64,000 bases of DNA, taken from Streptomyces sp. NBC_01788. Its GTDB lineage: Bacteria; Actinomycetota; Actinomycetes; Streptomycetales; Streptomycetaceae. The number at the start of each line of letters is the position of its first letter. Within the stretch, counting starts at the first letter, position 1. The notes beneath the pieces are model-generated. The model saw only the letters and a program-made list of their open reading frames with translations, was not told the origin of the DNA and made no database searches. Below, in pieces: positions 25,165-34,503 of this stretch. The translations under genes were made by a program, and so were the position numbers. The DNA lies in the NCBI RefSeq assembly GCF_035917575.1, contig NZ_CP109090.1, positions 2,666,001 through 2,730,000 on the forward strand, given 5' to 3'.

Positions 25165-27912
25165 TTACCGGTGGTCGCTGCCCTCCGCCTCGACCGAGGC
25201 CCGGCCGGCCTCCAGGCGTGCCACCGGGATACGGAAGGGGGAGCAGGAGACGTAGTCCAGGCCCACCTCGTGGAAGAAGTGGACGGACTCGGGGTCGCCG
25301 CCGTGCTCGCCGCAGACGCCGAGCTTGAGGTCCGGGCGGGTGGCCCGGCCGGCCTGGACGGCGGACTTCACCAGGGAGCCGACGCCGTCCCGGTCGATCG
25401 TCTCGAACGGCGACACCCCGAAGATGCCCTTCTCCAGGTAGGCGGTGAAGAACGACGCCTCGACGTCGTCGCGGCTGAAGCCCCACACCGTCTGGGTCAG
25501 GTCGTTCGTGCCGAAGGAGAAGAACTGGGCCGCCTCGGCGATCTGGCCTGCGGTCAGCGCGGCCCGCGGAAGCTCGATCATCGTGCCGATCGCCAGCTTG
25601 AGCCGTGTGCCGGTCGCCTCCTCGACTTCGGCGATGACCTGGTCGGCCTCCTCGCGGACGATCTCCAGCTCCTGGACGGTGCCCACCAGCGGGATCATGA
25701 TCTCGGCGCGCGGGTCGCCCTTGGCGGCCCTGCGCTCGGCGGCGGCCTCGGCGATGGCGCGGACCTGCATGGTGAACAGGCCGGGGATGACCAGTCCGAG
25801 GCGCACGCCGCGCAGGCCGAGCATCGGGTTCTGCTCGTGCAGGCGGTGCACGGCCTGGAGCAGGCGCAGCTCGTTCTCGTGCGGCTCCTGCCGGGACTCG
25901 GCGAGAGCCACGCGCACCGACAGCTCGGTGATGTCGGGCAGGAACTCGTGCAGCGGCGGGTCGAGCAGGCGGACCGTGACCGGCAGGCCGTCCATGGCCT
26001 CGAACAGCTCCACGAAGTCCTGCTTCTGGAGCGGCAGGAGCTGCTTGAGGGACTCCTCGCGCTCGACCTGGGTGTCCGCCAGGATCAGCCGCTCCACCAG
26101 CTCGCGGCGGTCGCCGAGGAACATGTGCTCGGTGCGGCACAGACCGATGCCCTGGGCGCCGAAGCGGCGGGCGCGCAGCGCGTCCTCGGCGTTGTCGGCG
26201 TTGGCGCGCACCCGCAGGCGGCGCTTGCGGTCGGCGAAGGCCATCATCCGGTGGACCGCCTCGACGAGTTCGTCCGCGTCGTCGGCGCCCGGGTGCATCC
26301 GGCCCTCGAAGTACTCGACGACCGGGGACGGGACGACCGGGACCTCGCCCAGGTACACCTTGCCCGTGGAGCCGTCGATGGAGATCACGTCGCCCTCCTC
26401 GACGACGTGCCCGCCGGGGACCGTCATCCGGCGGCGCTTGGTGTCGACCTCCAGGTCCTCCGCGCCGCAGACGCACGTCTTGCCCATGCCCCGGGCGACG
26501 ACGGCCGCGTGGGAGGTCTTGCCGCCGCGGGAGGTCAGGATGCCCTCGGCCGCGATCATGCCGTCCAGGTCGTCGGGGTTGGTCTCCCGGCGGACCAGGA
26601 TGACCTTCTCGCCCGAGCGGGACCACTTGACGGCGGTGTACGAGTCGAAGACCGCCTTGCCGACCGCCGCGCCCGGGGAGGCGGCGATGCCGCGGGCGAC
26701 CTGCTCGACCTTGGCCTCCTCGTCGAACCGCGGGAACATCAGCTGCGCGAGCTGGGCCCCGTTGACCCGCTTCAGCGCCTCGGCCTCGTCGATCAGGCCC
26801 TGGTCGACGAGCTGGGTGGCGATGCGGAACGCGGCACCGGCGGTGCGCTTGCCGACGCGGGTCTGCAGCATCCAGAGCCGGCCGCGCTCGATGGTGAACT
26901 CGATGTCGCAGAGATCCTTGTAGTGGTTCTCCAGCGTCTCCATGATCTGCATCAGCCGGTCGTACGACTTCTTGTCGATCCGTTCCAGCTCCGCCAGCGG
27001 GACGGTGTTGCGGATGCCCGCGACCACGTCCTCGCCCTGCGCGTTCTGCAGGTAGTCGCCGTAGACGCCCTGCTGCCCGGAGGCGGGGTCGCGGGTGAAG
27101 GCGACGCCGGTGCCGGAGTCGGGGCCGAGGTTGCCGAACACCATGGAGCAGATGTTGACGGCCGTGCCGAGGTCGTGCGGGATGCGCTCCTGACGGCGGT
27201 AGAGCTTGGCGCGCTCGCCGTTCCAGGAGTCGAAGACCGCCTTGATGGCGAGGTCCATCTGCTCGCGCGGGTCCTGCGGGAAGTCGCGGCCGGCCTCCTT
27301 CTTGACGATCTTCTTGAAGGTGGTGACCAGCTTCTTCAGGTCGGCGGCCTCGAGCTCGGTGTCGACGGTGACCTTCTTGGTCTCCTTGGCCTTGTCGAGG
27401 GCGTCCTCGAAGAGGTCGCCCTCCACGCCGAGCACGGTCTTGCCGAACATCTGGATGAGGCGGCGGTAGGAGTCCCAGGCGAACCGCTCGTCGCCGGCCT
27501 GCTTGGCCAGGCCCTGCACGGACTTGTCGGAGAGGCCGATGTTCAGGACGGTGTCCATCATGCCGGGCATGGAGAACTTCGCGCCGGAGCGAACGGAGAC
27601 CAGCAGGGGGTCGTCGAGCTGGCCGAGCTTCTTGCCCATCTTCTGCTCGAGCGCGTCGAGGTGCGCGCTCACCTCGTCACGGAGTGCCGCGGGCTCCTCG
27701 CCACTGTCGAGGTAGACCTTGCAGGCCTCGGTGGTGATCGTGAAGCCCGGAGGGACCGGAAGGCCCAGGTTCGTCATCTCGGCCAGGTTCGCGCCCTTGC
27801 CGCCGAGCAGGTCCTTGAGGTCCTTGTTGCCCTCGGTGAAGTCGTAGACAAACTTCACGCCGTCAACACTGGTGCCGCGATCGGCTACCTGGAGATCTTT
27901 GTTTTCCGACAC
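25165..27912 (-). CDS. ppdK: Pyruvate, phosphate dikinase
   Basis: 915 residues from a GTG, full length. It interconverts pyruvate, ATP and Pi with phosphoenolpyruvate, AMP and PPi. The N-terminal ATP-grasp domain has FVYDFTEGNKDLKDLLGGKG and SVRSGAKFSMPGMMDTVLN. The swivelling phosphohistidine domain has GGKTSHAAVVARGMGK. The C-terminal barrel has RTEHMFLG, GVCGEHGGDPES and the catalytic Cys in DYVSCSPFRIP. In Streptomyces this links C3 and C4 metabolism. The 526-base upstream region holds several dyads, and the 3' end has strong hairpins. Confidence 0.97.
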   Translation of the reverse strand: MSENKDLQVADRGTSVDGVKFVYDFTEGNKDLKDLLGGKGANLAEMTNLGLPVPPGFTITTEACKVYLDSGEEPAALRDEVSAHLDALEQKMGKKLGQLDDPLLVSVRSGAKFSMPGMMDTVLNIGLSDKSVQGLAKQAGDERFAWDSYRRLIQMFGKTVLGVEGDLFEDALDKAKETKKVTVDTELEAADLKKLVTTFKKIVKKEAGRDFPQDPREQMDLAIKAVFDSWNGERAKLYRRQERIPHDLGTAVNICSMVFGNLGPDSGTGVAFTRDPASGQQGVYGDYLQNAQGEDVVAGIRNTVPLAELERIDKKSYDRLMQIMETLENHYKDLCDIEFTIERGRLWMLQTRVGKRTAGAAFRIATQLVDQGLIDEAEALKRVNGAQLAQLMFPRFDEEAKVEQVARGIAASPGAAVGKAVFDSYTAVKWSRSGEKVILVRRETNPDDLDGMIAAEGILTSRGGKTSHAAVVARGMGKTCVCGAEDLEVDTKRRRMTVPGGHVVEEGDVISIDGSTGKVYLGEVPVVPSPVVEYFEGRMHPGADDADELVEAVHRMMAFADRKRRLRVRANADNAEDALRARRFGAQGIGLCRTEHMFLGDRRELVERLILADTQVEREESLKQLLPLQKQDFVELFEAMDGLPVTVRLLDPPLHEFLPDITELSVRVALAESRQEPHENELRLLQAVHRLHEQNPMLGLRGVRLGLVIPGLFTMQVRAIAEAAAERRAAKGDPRAEIMIPLVGTVQELEIVREEADQVIAEVEEATGTRLKLAIGTMIELPRAALTAGQIAEAAQFFSFGTNDLTQTVWGFSRDDVEASFFTAYLEKGIFGVSPFETIDRDGVGSLVKSAVQAGRATRPDLKLGVCGEHGGDPESVHFFHEVGLDYVSCSPFRIPVARLEAGRASVEAEGSDHR

Positions 27913-28112
27913 GGGTCTCGACTCCTCGAGGACGCGGTGGCTGCCCTGACGGCCAGGAACATACCCAGATCAAAGGCCGATGGGTACGTCCACTTGTGGG
28001 TCATGCGCCCGTAACCAGTCGTCCGCCAGCGGATCGAAAGTCAAGGCTTGGCAAGCCGTCGGGTGCAGATGTTTTCACTTCTTGAACGAATCAACGCTCG
28101 CAGACCCGTCCA

Positions 28113-28130
28113 GCCGCTCACATGAGCGGC
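28113..28130. promoter_or_regulatory. Dyad GCCGCTCA-CA-TGAGCGGC in the ppdK upstream region
   Basis: Perfect 8-bp arms. A related dyad, CGCTCA-TC-TGAGCG, lies at 28216-28229, and a single half-site AGCCGCTCA at 28202-28210. The three form a set of equal half-sites about 100 bases apart in the 526-base divergent region between ppdK and the sulfatase gene. Probable binding sites of one regulator. Confidence 0.6.
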
Positions 28131-28165
28131 TCTCGTCACGTCTGTTTTCGATCGATGAACGATCA

Positions 28166-28190
28166 ATGGATGGCACTGAGTGCCACCCAT
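28166..28190. promoter_or_regulatory. Imperfect dyad around TGGCACTGAGTGCCA
   Basis: A 7-bp perfect core dyad (28171-28185) that extends to 12-bp arms with one mismatch. It lies between the two GCTCA/TGAGC dyads, 254 bases from the ppdK start. The rest of the region 27913-28438 shows no gene. Confidence 0.5.
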
Positions 28191-28215
28191 TGGAGAAGTG
28201 CAGCCGCTCACGATC

Positions 28216-28229
28216 CGCTCATCTGAGCG
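28216..28229. promoter_or_regulatory. Second GCTCA/TGAGC dyad in the ppdK upstream region
   Basis: CGCTCA and TGAGCG with a 2-base spacer repeat the architecture of the site at 28113. About 210 bases remain to the sulfatase start on the other side. Confidence 0.5.
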
Positions 28230-28438
28230 CAACCCTTATCAAGGGTGGCGAGAATCACGCTGCCACAAGCGCTCGAATATCACCATGCGGACGACCTCCG
28301 GCCCCGTGGCCGGGGAGCCGTTTGCCGGGTGTTTGCCCGGCGCCTGTGAACACGGATGAGGGCCTGGCCGTACGGGTGTGCGGCGGGCCCCCGCGTGGCC
28401 CGCCTCCTCAGCGACGCCGCGCACGGAAGGACCTTCGG

Positions 28439-30910
28439 GTGCCTCAGCACACGGATACACGCCAGTCATCGGGTGCACCATCGGACCCGGCCGGAGAACC
28501 GGCGTCGCAGGGGGGCGGGAGCGAGGCCGCCGCTTCACACCTGGCGGAGCCCGGCTCGGGCGCGGAGTCCAAAGACGCGGAGTCCCAGGGCGCGGGCGAG
28601 CCGGGCGCAGGCGCGCCCGCCGGCACGGGGACTCCCGGGGACGACGAGCCCCCGGCGGCCTCCAAGACCGAGGAGGCGAAAGCCGCCGCCAACGGGGCCG
28701 CCACCGCCGACGCCGAAGCCTCCAGCGAGGCCGCCGCCGAGGGCGACGAAACCGACGAGCGCGCCGCCAAGGACGACCAGGCCGCCGTGCTCGCCGACGA
28801 GGGCGCCGAGCTCGCCTCCAAGACCAGCGAGGCCGCCGACGAGCCTGCCGGGACCGCCGCCGAACCCGCCGCCAAGACCGACGACACCGGCGAGCGCGCC
28901 GCCAAGAGCGCCCAGCCCACCGAGGCCCCCGCCGAGGGCGTCCAGGCCGACGAGCCTGCCAAGGCCGCCGCCGAGCCCACCGACGAGTCCGCCGAGGCCG
29001 ACGAGTCCGCCGAGCCCACCGCCCAGGGCGCCCAGCCCACCGAGCCCCCCGCCGAGGGCGTCCAGGCCGACGAGCCTGCCAAGGCCGCCGCCGAGCCCAC
29101 CGCCGAGTCCGCCGAGGCCGACGAGCCCACCGCCAAGAGCGACCAGCCCACCGAGCCCCCCGCCGAGCGCGACCGGGCCGACGAGCCCGCCAAGGCCGCC
29201 GCCGAACCCGCCAAGGCCGCAGCGATACGGCCCTGGCAGCTTCGCAAGGGCTGGCGCGGTTGGCAGGGGGCGCATCCCGTGGCCGCGCGCCGGGTGTCCC
29301 ACGCGGTCACCCTGTTCGCGCTCCTGCTCGTCGCCGCCGCGCTTCTGCTGCCGAACAAGGAGGCGCAGTTCCAGGTCGCGGCGTTCACGCGGCTGCCGGT
29401 GGAGGGGCTGCTCCTGGGGGGCGTACTGCTCGTACTGCCGCGCCGGCCGCGGGTGGCCGTGGCGGTGCTCGGCGGGCTGGCGCTCGGCGTGCTGACCGTG
29501 CTGAACCTGACGGACATCGAGTTCAACCAGTACCTGGGCCGCAGCTTCAACGTGGTCCTCGACTGGGAGCTGCTGGACGACGCGCAGTCGTACCTCGCGG
29601 ACACCCTCGGCGGGACCACGGCGCTGCTCGCCGCCGCCGGGGTCGTCCTCCTCGTCCTGGCGGTGCTCGCCGTGATGGCCCTCGCGGTCGTGCGCCTCGG
29701 TGACCTCCTGGCCCGCGACAAGGCCCGCTCGACGCGCGGACTGCTGTTCGCCAGCGTGGTGTGGATGACGTGCATGGCCCTGGACATCCAGATCTCCGGC
29801 GTCCCGGTGGCCTCCCAGCACACGGTCACCATGGTCAAGTACCACGACCAGGCGCTGCGCACCACGATCCGGGACGAGCGGGACTTCGCGAGGACGGCGG
29901 AGGCCGACCAGTTCGGCGGGACCCCGGCCGGCGAACTCGTACCGGACCTGCGCGGCAAGGACATGATCTTCACGTTCATCGAGAGCTACGGCCGCAGCGC
30001 GATCGAGGACCCGATACCCGCCCCGGGCGTCACCAAGACCCTCGACAGCAGCACTGAGGCCCTGGCCGAGGCGGGCTTCCACGCCAGGACCGGCTGGCTG
30101 ACGTCGGCGACGTACGGCGGCGGCAGCTGGCTCGGCCACTCCACGTTCATGTCGGGCCTGTGGGTCGACAACCAGAACCGCTACCGGACGGTGACCTCCA
30201 GCGACCACCTGACCCTGACCGAGGCGTTCAAGAAGACCGGGGCCTGGGACACGGTCGGCGTCATGCCGGGCGTGCAGAAGGGCTGGCCGGAATCGAAGTG
30301 GTACGGCCTGGACAAGGTCTACAACGCCTTCCAGATGGGCTACGCGGGGCCCAAGTTCAGCTGGTCGACCATGCCCGACCAGTACGCGCTGGAGGCCTTC
30401 CAGCGTCTGGAGCACGGCAAGAAGCGCGACAAGCCGCTGACCTCGTTCGTCATCCTGACCTCCAGCCACCAGCCCTGGGCGCCGGTGCCGGAGATGGTCG
30501 ACTGGGACAAGCTCGGCGACGGCTCGGTCTACAAGGACATCGAGGCGGCCGGCAACAGGCCGGCCGACGTCCTCACCAGCTCCACCCGCTCCAGCGAGGA
30601 GTACGGCAAGTCGGTCGAGTACTCCGTGACCGCCCTGACCCAGTGGCTGGAGCGCTACGGCAAGGACGACACCGTGCTCGTGGTCCTCGGCGACCACCAG
30701 CCCAACGCCCGGGTCAGCGGCGACCACGCCAGCCGTGACGTGCCCTGCTCGATCATCGCGAAGGACCCGAAGGTCCTGGACAAGATCGCCGACTGGGGCT
30801 GGACGGAGGGCCTGCGCCCCGACCACGACGCCCCGGTGTGGAAGATGAGCGACTTCCGCGACCGCTTCCTGACGGCGTACGGCTCCACGCCGCACCCGTC
30901 GACGGGCTGA
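28439..30910 (+). CDS. LTA-synthase-like membrane sulfatase with acidic repeat N-terminus
   Basis: 823 residues from a GTG with GGAAGG eight bases upstream. Residues 1-262 are a low-complexity Ala/Glu/Pro/Asp/Lys region with tandem repeats near its end. About five membrane helices follow (about 285-450). The extracellular sulfatase/alkaline-phosphatase-type domain (about 505-815) shows KDMIFTFIESYGRSAI, GHSTFMSGLW and VLVVLGDHQPNA, as in lipoteichoic acid synthases and phosphoglycerol transferases. It may add glycerol phosphate or phosphoethanolamine to envelope polymers. The N-terminal tail has no signal peptide and should stay in the cytoplasm, which is unusual. Confidence 0.82.
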   Translation: MPQHTDTRQSSGAPSDPAGEPASQGGGSEAAASHLAEPGSGAESKDAESQGAGEPGAGAPAGTGTPGDDEPPAASKTEEAKAAANGAATADAEASSEAAAEGDETDERAAKDDQAAVLADEGAELASKTSEAADEPAGTAAEPAAKTDDTGERAAKSAQPTEAPAEGVQADEPAKAAAEPTDESAEADESAEPTAQGAQPTEPPAEGVQADEPAKAAAEPTAESAEADEPTAKSDQPTEPPAERDRADEPAKAAAEPAKAAAIRPWQLRKGWRGWQGAHPVAARRVSHAVTLFALLLVAAALLLPNKEAQFQVAAFTRLPVEGLLLGGVLLVLPRRPRVAVAVLGGLALGVLTVLNLTDIEFNQYLGRSFNVVLDWELLDDAQSYLADTLGGTTALLAAAGVVLLVLAVLAVMALAVVRLGDLLARDKARSTRGLLFASVVWMTCMALDIQISGVPVASQHTVTMVKYHDQALRTTIRDERDFARTAEADQFGGTPAGELVPDLRGKDMIFTFIESYGRSAIEDPIPAPGVTKTLDSSTEALAEAGFHARTGWLTSATYGGGSWLGHSTFMSGLWVDNQNRYRTVTSSDHLTLTEAFKKTGAWDTVGVMPGVQKGWPESKWYGLDKVYNAFQMGYAGPKFSWSTMPDQYALEAFQRLEHGKKRDKPLTSFVILTSSHQPWAPVPEMVDWDKLGDGSVYKDIEAAGNRPADVLTSSTRSSEEYGKSVEYSVTALTQWLERYGKDDTVLVVLGDHQPNARVSGDHASRDVPCSIIAKDPKVLDKIADWGWTEGLRPDHDAPVWKMSDFRDRFLTAYGSTPHPSTG
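28916..29224 (+). repeat. In-frame tandem repeats in the sulfatase N-terminal tail
   Basis: Three units of 120, 111 and 78 bases (starting at 28916, 29036 and 29147) each encode PTE(A/P)PAEG or PTEPPAER, then ADEPAKAAAEP and a variable acidic end. The nucleotide identity between the first two is very high, so they are recent or kept similar by slippage. Lengths are multiples of three, so the frame holds. Confidence 0.9.
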
Positions 30911-30974
30911 TCGCCGGGCCGACGGCGGGCGGGGTCCGTTCCCGGCCCGCCGTCGGCGCGGGAGCCGGAACGCC

Positions 30975-32117
30975 TCAGCCGCCCGAGGTGTCCAGTTCGG
31001 CGTCCTCGCCGACGCCCGCGCAGTCGTAGGGGTCCTTCAGCCAGCCGTCCGGCAGTACCACCCGGTTGTTGCCGGAGGTACGGCCGCGGGGCCCGTCGGC
31101 GCCGGCCGGCCAGGGCTGGTCGAGGTCCAGCTCGTCGAGGCCGGCGCGCAGTGCCTCCAGCGAGGAGGTGATCGCCAGCCGCTTGCGCATCTCGGAGCCG
31201 ACCGCGAAGCCCTTCAGGTACCAGGCGACGTGCTTGCGGAAGTCGATCACACCGCGCGACTCGTCGCCGATCCACTCGCCGAGCAGCGTGGCGTGCCGGA
31301 CCATGACGTCGGCGACCTCGCGCAGGGACGGCCGGGCCAGGTCCTGGACCCGCCCCTCGAACGCCGCCACCAGGTCGGCGAACAGCCACGGCCGGCCCAG
31401 GCAGCCGCGGCCCACGACCACACCGTCGCAGCCGGTCTCCCGCACCATCCGCAGCGCGTCCTCGGCCGACCAGATGTCGCCGTTGCCGAGCACCGGGATC
31501 TCGGGCACGTGCTCCTTCAGGCGCGCGATGGCGTCCCAGTCCGCCGTGCCGCCGTAGTGCTGGGCGGCCGTGCGACCGTGCAGCGCGATCGCCGTCACGC
31601 CCTCCTCGACCGCGATCCTTCCGGCGTCGAGGTAGGTGATGTGGTCGTCGTCGATGCCCTTGCGCATCTTCATCGTGACCGGCAGGTCGCCGGCCCCGCT
31701 GACCGCCTCGCGCAGGATCGCCCGGAGCAGGTTGCGCTTGTAGGGGAGGGCCGAGCCGCCGCCCTTGCGGGTCACCTTGGGCACCGGGCAGCCGAAGTTG
31801 AGGTCGATGTGGTCGGCGAGGTCCTCCTCCGCGATCATGCGGACGGCCTTGCCGACGGTGGCCGGGTCCACGCCGTACAGCTGGATCGAGCGCGGGCGCT
31901 CGCTCGCGTCGAACCTGATGAGCTGCATGGTCTTGTCGTTGCGCTCGACCAGCGCCCGGGTCGTGATCATCTCGCTGACGTACAGGCCCTTGCCCTGGCT
32001 GAACTCCCGGCACAGGGTGCGGAAGGGCGCGTTGGTGATACCGGCCATGGGGGCCAGCACCACGGGTGGCCGGACGGTGTGCGGGCCGATCTGGAGGGAG
32101 GACTCGGGCGTGGGCAT
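30975..32117 (-). CDS. dus: tRNA-dihydrouridine synthase (Dus/NifR3 family)
   Basis: 380 residues; the ATG at 32117. FMN-dependent reduction of uridine in tRNA. The TIM barrel begins with VVLAPMAGITNAPFR. The catalytic Cys lies in DLNFGCPVPKVTRKGGGSAL, ALHGRTAAQHYGG gives the phosphate-binding part, and PVLGNGDIWSAEDAL follows. The C-terminal helical domain reaches to ELDTSGG. In Streptomyces this is the usual single-copy dus. It is divergent from the MFS exporter. Confidence 0.94.
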   Translation of the reverse strand: MPTPESSLQIGPHTVRPPVVLAPMAGITNAPFRTLCREFSQGKGLYVSEMITTRALVERNDKTMQLIRFDASERPRSIQLYGVDPATVGKAVRMIAEEDLADHIDLNFGCPVPKVTRKGGGSALPYKRNLLRAILREAVSGAGDLPVTMKMRKGIDDDHITYLDAGRIAVEEGVTAIALHGRTAAQHYGGTADWDAIARLKEHVPEIPVLGNGDIWSAEDALRMVRETGCDGVVVGRGCLGRPWLFADLVAAFEGRVQDLARPSLREVADVMVRHATLLGEWIGDESRGVIDFRKHVAWYLKGFAVGSEMRKRLAITSSLEALRAGLDELDLDQPWPAGADGPRGRTSGNNRVVLPDGWLKDPYDCAGVGEDAELDTSGG

Positions 32118-32201
32118 TCCCCCATTGTCGCGTATCGGCCGCCACGTATCGGCACAGATCATGTAGCGGTCATTAGTTAACCGCACTATCGAAGTCGTAC
32201 C

Positions 32202-33656
32202 ATGGAACGCATGCTCGAGCTCAGCCATCGACGACGGCTCCTGGTTCTCGCGATCTGCTGTATGAGCCTGCTGATCGTGAGCCTGGACAACACCGTTCTG
32301 AACGTCGCCCTGCCCTCGATGCAGCGCGAGTTGCACGCGAGCACGTCCGGCCTGCAGTGGACCATCGACGCGTACACGCTGGTGCTCGCCTCGCTGCTGA
32401 TGCTCGCCGGTTCCACGGCCGACCGGATCGGCCGCAGACGCGTCTTCATGGCGGGGCTGGTCGTCTTCGGCATCGGCTCGCTGCTGTGCTCCCTCGCGCC
32501 CGACCTGGAACTGCTGATCGTGTTCCGCATGCTGCAGGCGGTCGGCGGCTCGATGCTCAACCCGGTCGCCATGTCGATCATCACCAACACCTTCACCGAC
32601 CCGCGCGAGCGCGCCCGCGCGATCGGGGCCTGGGGCGCCGTGGTCGGCATATCCATGGCCGCCGGCCCGCTCGTCGGCGGTCTGCTGGTGGAGTCGGTGG
32701 GCTGGCGCTCGATCTTCTGGATCAACCTGCCGGTGGCCCTGGCCGCCCTGCTGCTCACCGCGCGCTTCGTCCCCGAGTCCCGCGCACCGAAGGCCCGCAG
32801 GCCCGATCCGGTCGGCCAGATCCTGGTCATCGCCCTGTTCGGCGCGCTGACGTACGCGATCATCGAGGCCCCGGTCTCCGGCCTCGCCACGATCCTGCCC
32901 TTCGCCGTCGTCGCGCTCGCGGCCCTGCTCGGCCTCCTGTGGTACGAGCCGCGCCGTGCCGAACCCCTCGTCGACCTGCGCTTCTTCCGTTCGGCGCCGT
33001 TCAGCGGGGCCACCGTCATCGCGATCAGCGCGTTCGCGGCGCTCGGCGGCTTCCTGTTCCTGTCCACGCTCTACCTCCAGAACGTGCGGGGCCTCGACGC
33101 CCTGCACGCCGGCCTGTGGATGCTGCCGATGGCGGCACCGACCTTCCTGTGCGCGCCGCTGTCCGGGCGGCTGCTCGGCACCCGGGGGCCGCGGCTGCCC
33201 CTGCTGATCGCCGGAATGGCCATGACGGTGAGCGCGGTGCTGTTCGCCGCGTTCGAGGCGGAGACCTCCGACCTCACCCTCGTCATCGGGTACGTCCTGT
33301 TCGGCGTCGGCTTCGGCTTCGTCAACGCGCCGATCACCAACACGGCCGTCTCCGGGATGCCGCGGGCCCAGGCCGGGGTGGCCGCCGCAGTCGCCTCCAC
33401 CAGCCGCCAGCTCGGGCAGACCCTCGGGGTCGCGGTGGTCGGCGCGCTGCTGGCCGCCGGGGTCGGCTCCTCGTCCTACCGGGACGCGTTCGTTCCGGCG
33501 GCCCGGTACGGATGGTGGGTGCTGGTGGTGTGCGGTGCCGCGGTGCTGGCACTGGGCGCGGTCACCAGCGGCCGGTGGGCCAGGGGGACCGCCGAGCGCA
33601 CGGCCGAGCGGCTCCAGGAGCACGAGGTGCGGCAGGCGGCGGGCATCGGCGCCTGA
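32202..33656 (+). CDS. MFS drug exporter (DHA2/14-TM, EmrB/QacA type)
   Basis: 484 residues with about 14 membrane segments. SLDNTVLNVALPSMQREL (helix 1), GSTADRIGRRRVF (loop 2-3), RMLQAVGGSMLNPVAMS and WGAVVGISMAAGPLVGG (motif C, antiporter) place it in the proton-coupled drug:H+ antiporters. Substrates cannot be predicted. It begins 84 bases from dus in the opposite direction. The intergenic GTTAAC palindrome near 32178 could be an operator. No regulator gene is adjacent. Confidence 0.92.
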   Translation: MERMLELSHRRRLLVLAICCMSLLIVSLDNTVLNVALPSMQRELHASTSGLQWTIDAYTLVLASLLMLAGSTADRIGRRRVFMAGLVVFGIGSLLCSLAPDLELLIVFRMLQAVGGSMLNPVAMSIITNTFTDPRERARAIGAWGAVVGISMAAGPLVGGLLVESVGWRSIFWINLPVALAALLLTARFVPESRAPKARRPDPVGQILVIALFGALTYAIIEAPVSGLATILPFAVVALAALLGLLWYEPRRAEPLVDLRFFRSAPFSGATVIAISAFAALGGFLFLSTLYLQNVRGLDALHAGLWMLPMAAPTFLCAPLSGRLLGTRGPRLPLLIAGMAMTVSAVLFAAFEAETSDLTLVIGYVLFGVGFGFVNAPITNTAVSGMPRAQAGVAAAVASTSRQLGQTLGVAVVGALLAAGVGSSSYRDAFVPAARYGWWVLVVCGAAVLALGAVTSGRWARGTAERTAERLQEHEVRQAAGIGA

Positions 33657-34077
33657 GTGCCCGGGAATCCCGACCCGCAGAAGGAAGTCCGGCGACCGGG
33701 CCCGGGCAGCGCGGAGGGAGTCCGGCGACCGGTGTCCCGGGCCGCACAGGAAGCGATCCTGGCGGCCGGCCGAGGCCTCGCGCAACGGAGTCGGGCAGCC
33801 ACGCAGAGGAGTCCGGGGCTGCTCACCGATCGCGTACGAGTGATTCCGTCCGGTGAGCGCCGGTTCCGGGCGGGATGCCGCCGGGGCACTTGGTAAGAAA
33901 GAGGTAAGCGAGATCATGGCCGCTGAGCTGCGGCTTCTCATCAAAGTGCCGCTCGGTCACAGCCCGCGTTACTCCTCCCGAGTCGCCGCGCGGGCGATCC
34001 GCGGCAAATCTGGATGAGCGCGATGAGCCCTTCGGGTCATGCGCGACGCAGGGGGGAACCATCAACGGGAGACCACC
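33657..34077. other. Intergenic region, no gene seen
   Basis: A short direct repeat, GTCCGGCGACCGG, occurs at about 33688 and 33720. An imperfect hairpin (about 34018-34044) with a CCC-TTC-GGG tip and two bulges lies 33 bases before the next start and may be in its 5' leader. Confidence 0.4.
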
Positions 34078-34503
34078 ATGCATCTCACACTGCGCAGCCG
34101 CTGTGTCCGTGGAGTCGCCGTGGGCGCTCTGTCCGCCGCGCTGGTGTCGGCCGGCTCCGTCGGAGCCTTCGCAGCGCCCCGTCCGAGCCCGATGCCCACC
34201 CGGACGCACACCGCCATGCCCACCAGGGCGGCCGAGTCGATCACGGTCAGGGCCAGCCACCGCTCGGTCCGGGCCGGGGAGAGCATCACGCTCACCGGCC
34301 GCACCGCGCACCTGGCGGCCGGCACCAGGCTGACCGTCCAGCACCTGAACAACGGCAGGTGGACCACGCTGCGCGCGACCACCGTGGTCAAGAAGGGCGA
34401 CACCTACACGGTGTCCACGAAGCTCGCGGTCAAGGGCAAGCAGGAACTGCGGGTGGTGCACGGCAACACGCGCTCCGCGACGGTCACCGTTGACGTGACC
34501 TGA
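34078..34503 (+). CDS. Small secreted beta-sandwich protein of unknown function
   Basis: 141 residues; the ATG at 34078 has CGGGAGA upstream. A signal peptide (RGVAVGALSAALVSAG, cleavage near AFAAPR) precedes a Thr/Pro linker and one Ig-like beta domain (ESITVRASHRSVRAGESITL, LTVQHLNNGRWTTL, KGKQELRVVHG). The pattern suits a cell-surface or secreted accessory domain. No catalytic motif is seen. It overlaps the 3' end of the convergent TetR gene by 20 bases. Confidence 0.72.
   Translation: MHLTLRSRCVRGVAVGALSAALVSAGSVGAFAAPRPSPMPTRTHTAMPTRAAESITVRASHRSVRAGESITLTGRTAHLAAGTRLTVQHLNNGRWTTLRATTVVKKGDTYTVSTKLAVKGKQELRVVHGNTRSATVTVDVT

Noticed and set aside
25171..28014. 947-residue plus-strand frame opposite ppdK
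   Set aside because: Antisense shadow of pyruvate phosphate dikinase, which has all catalytic motifs on the minus strand.
32170..32190. GTTAAC palindrome between dus and the MFS exporter as a firm operator
   Set aside because: Only a 6-8 bp dyad and no adjacent regulator gene; too weak to list as a site.
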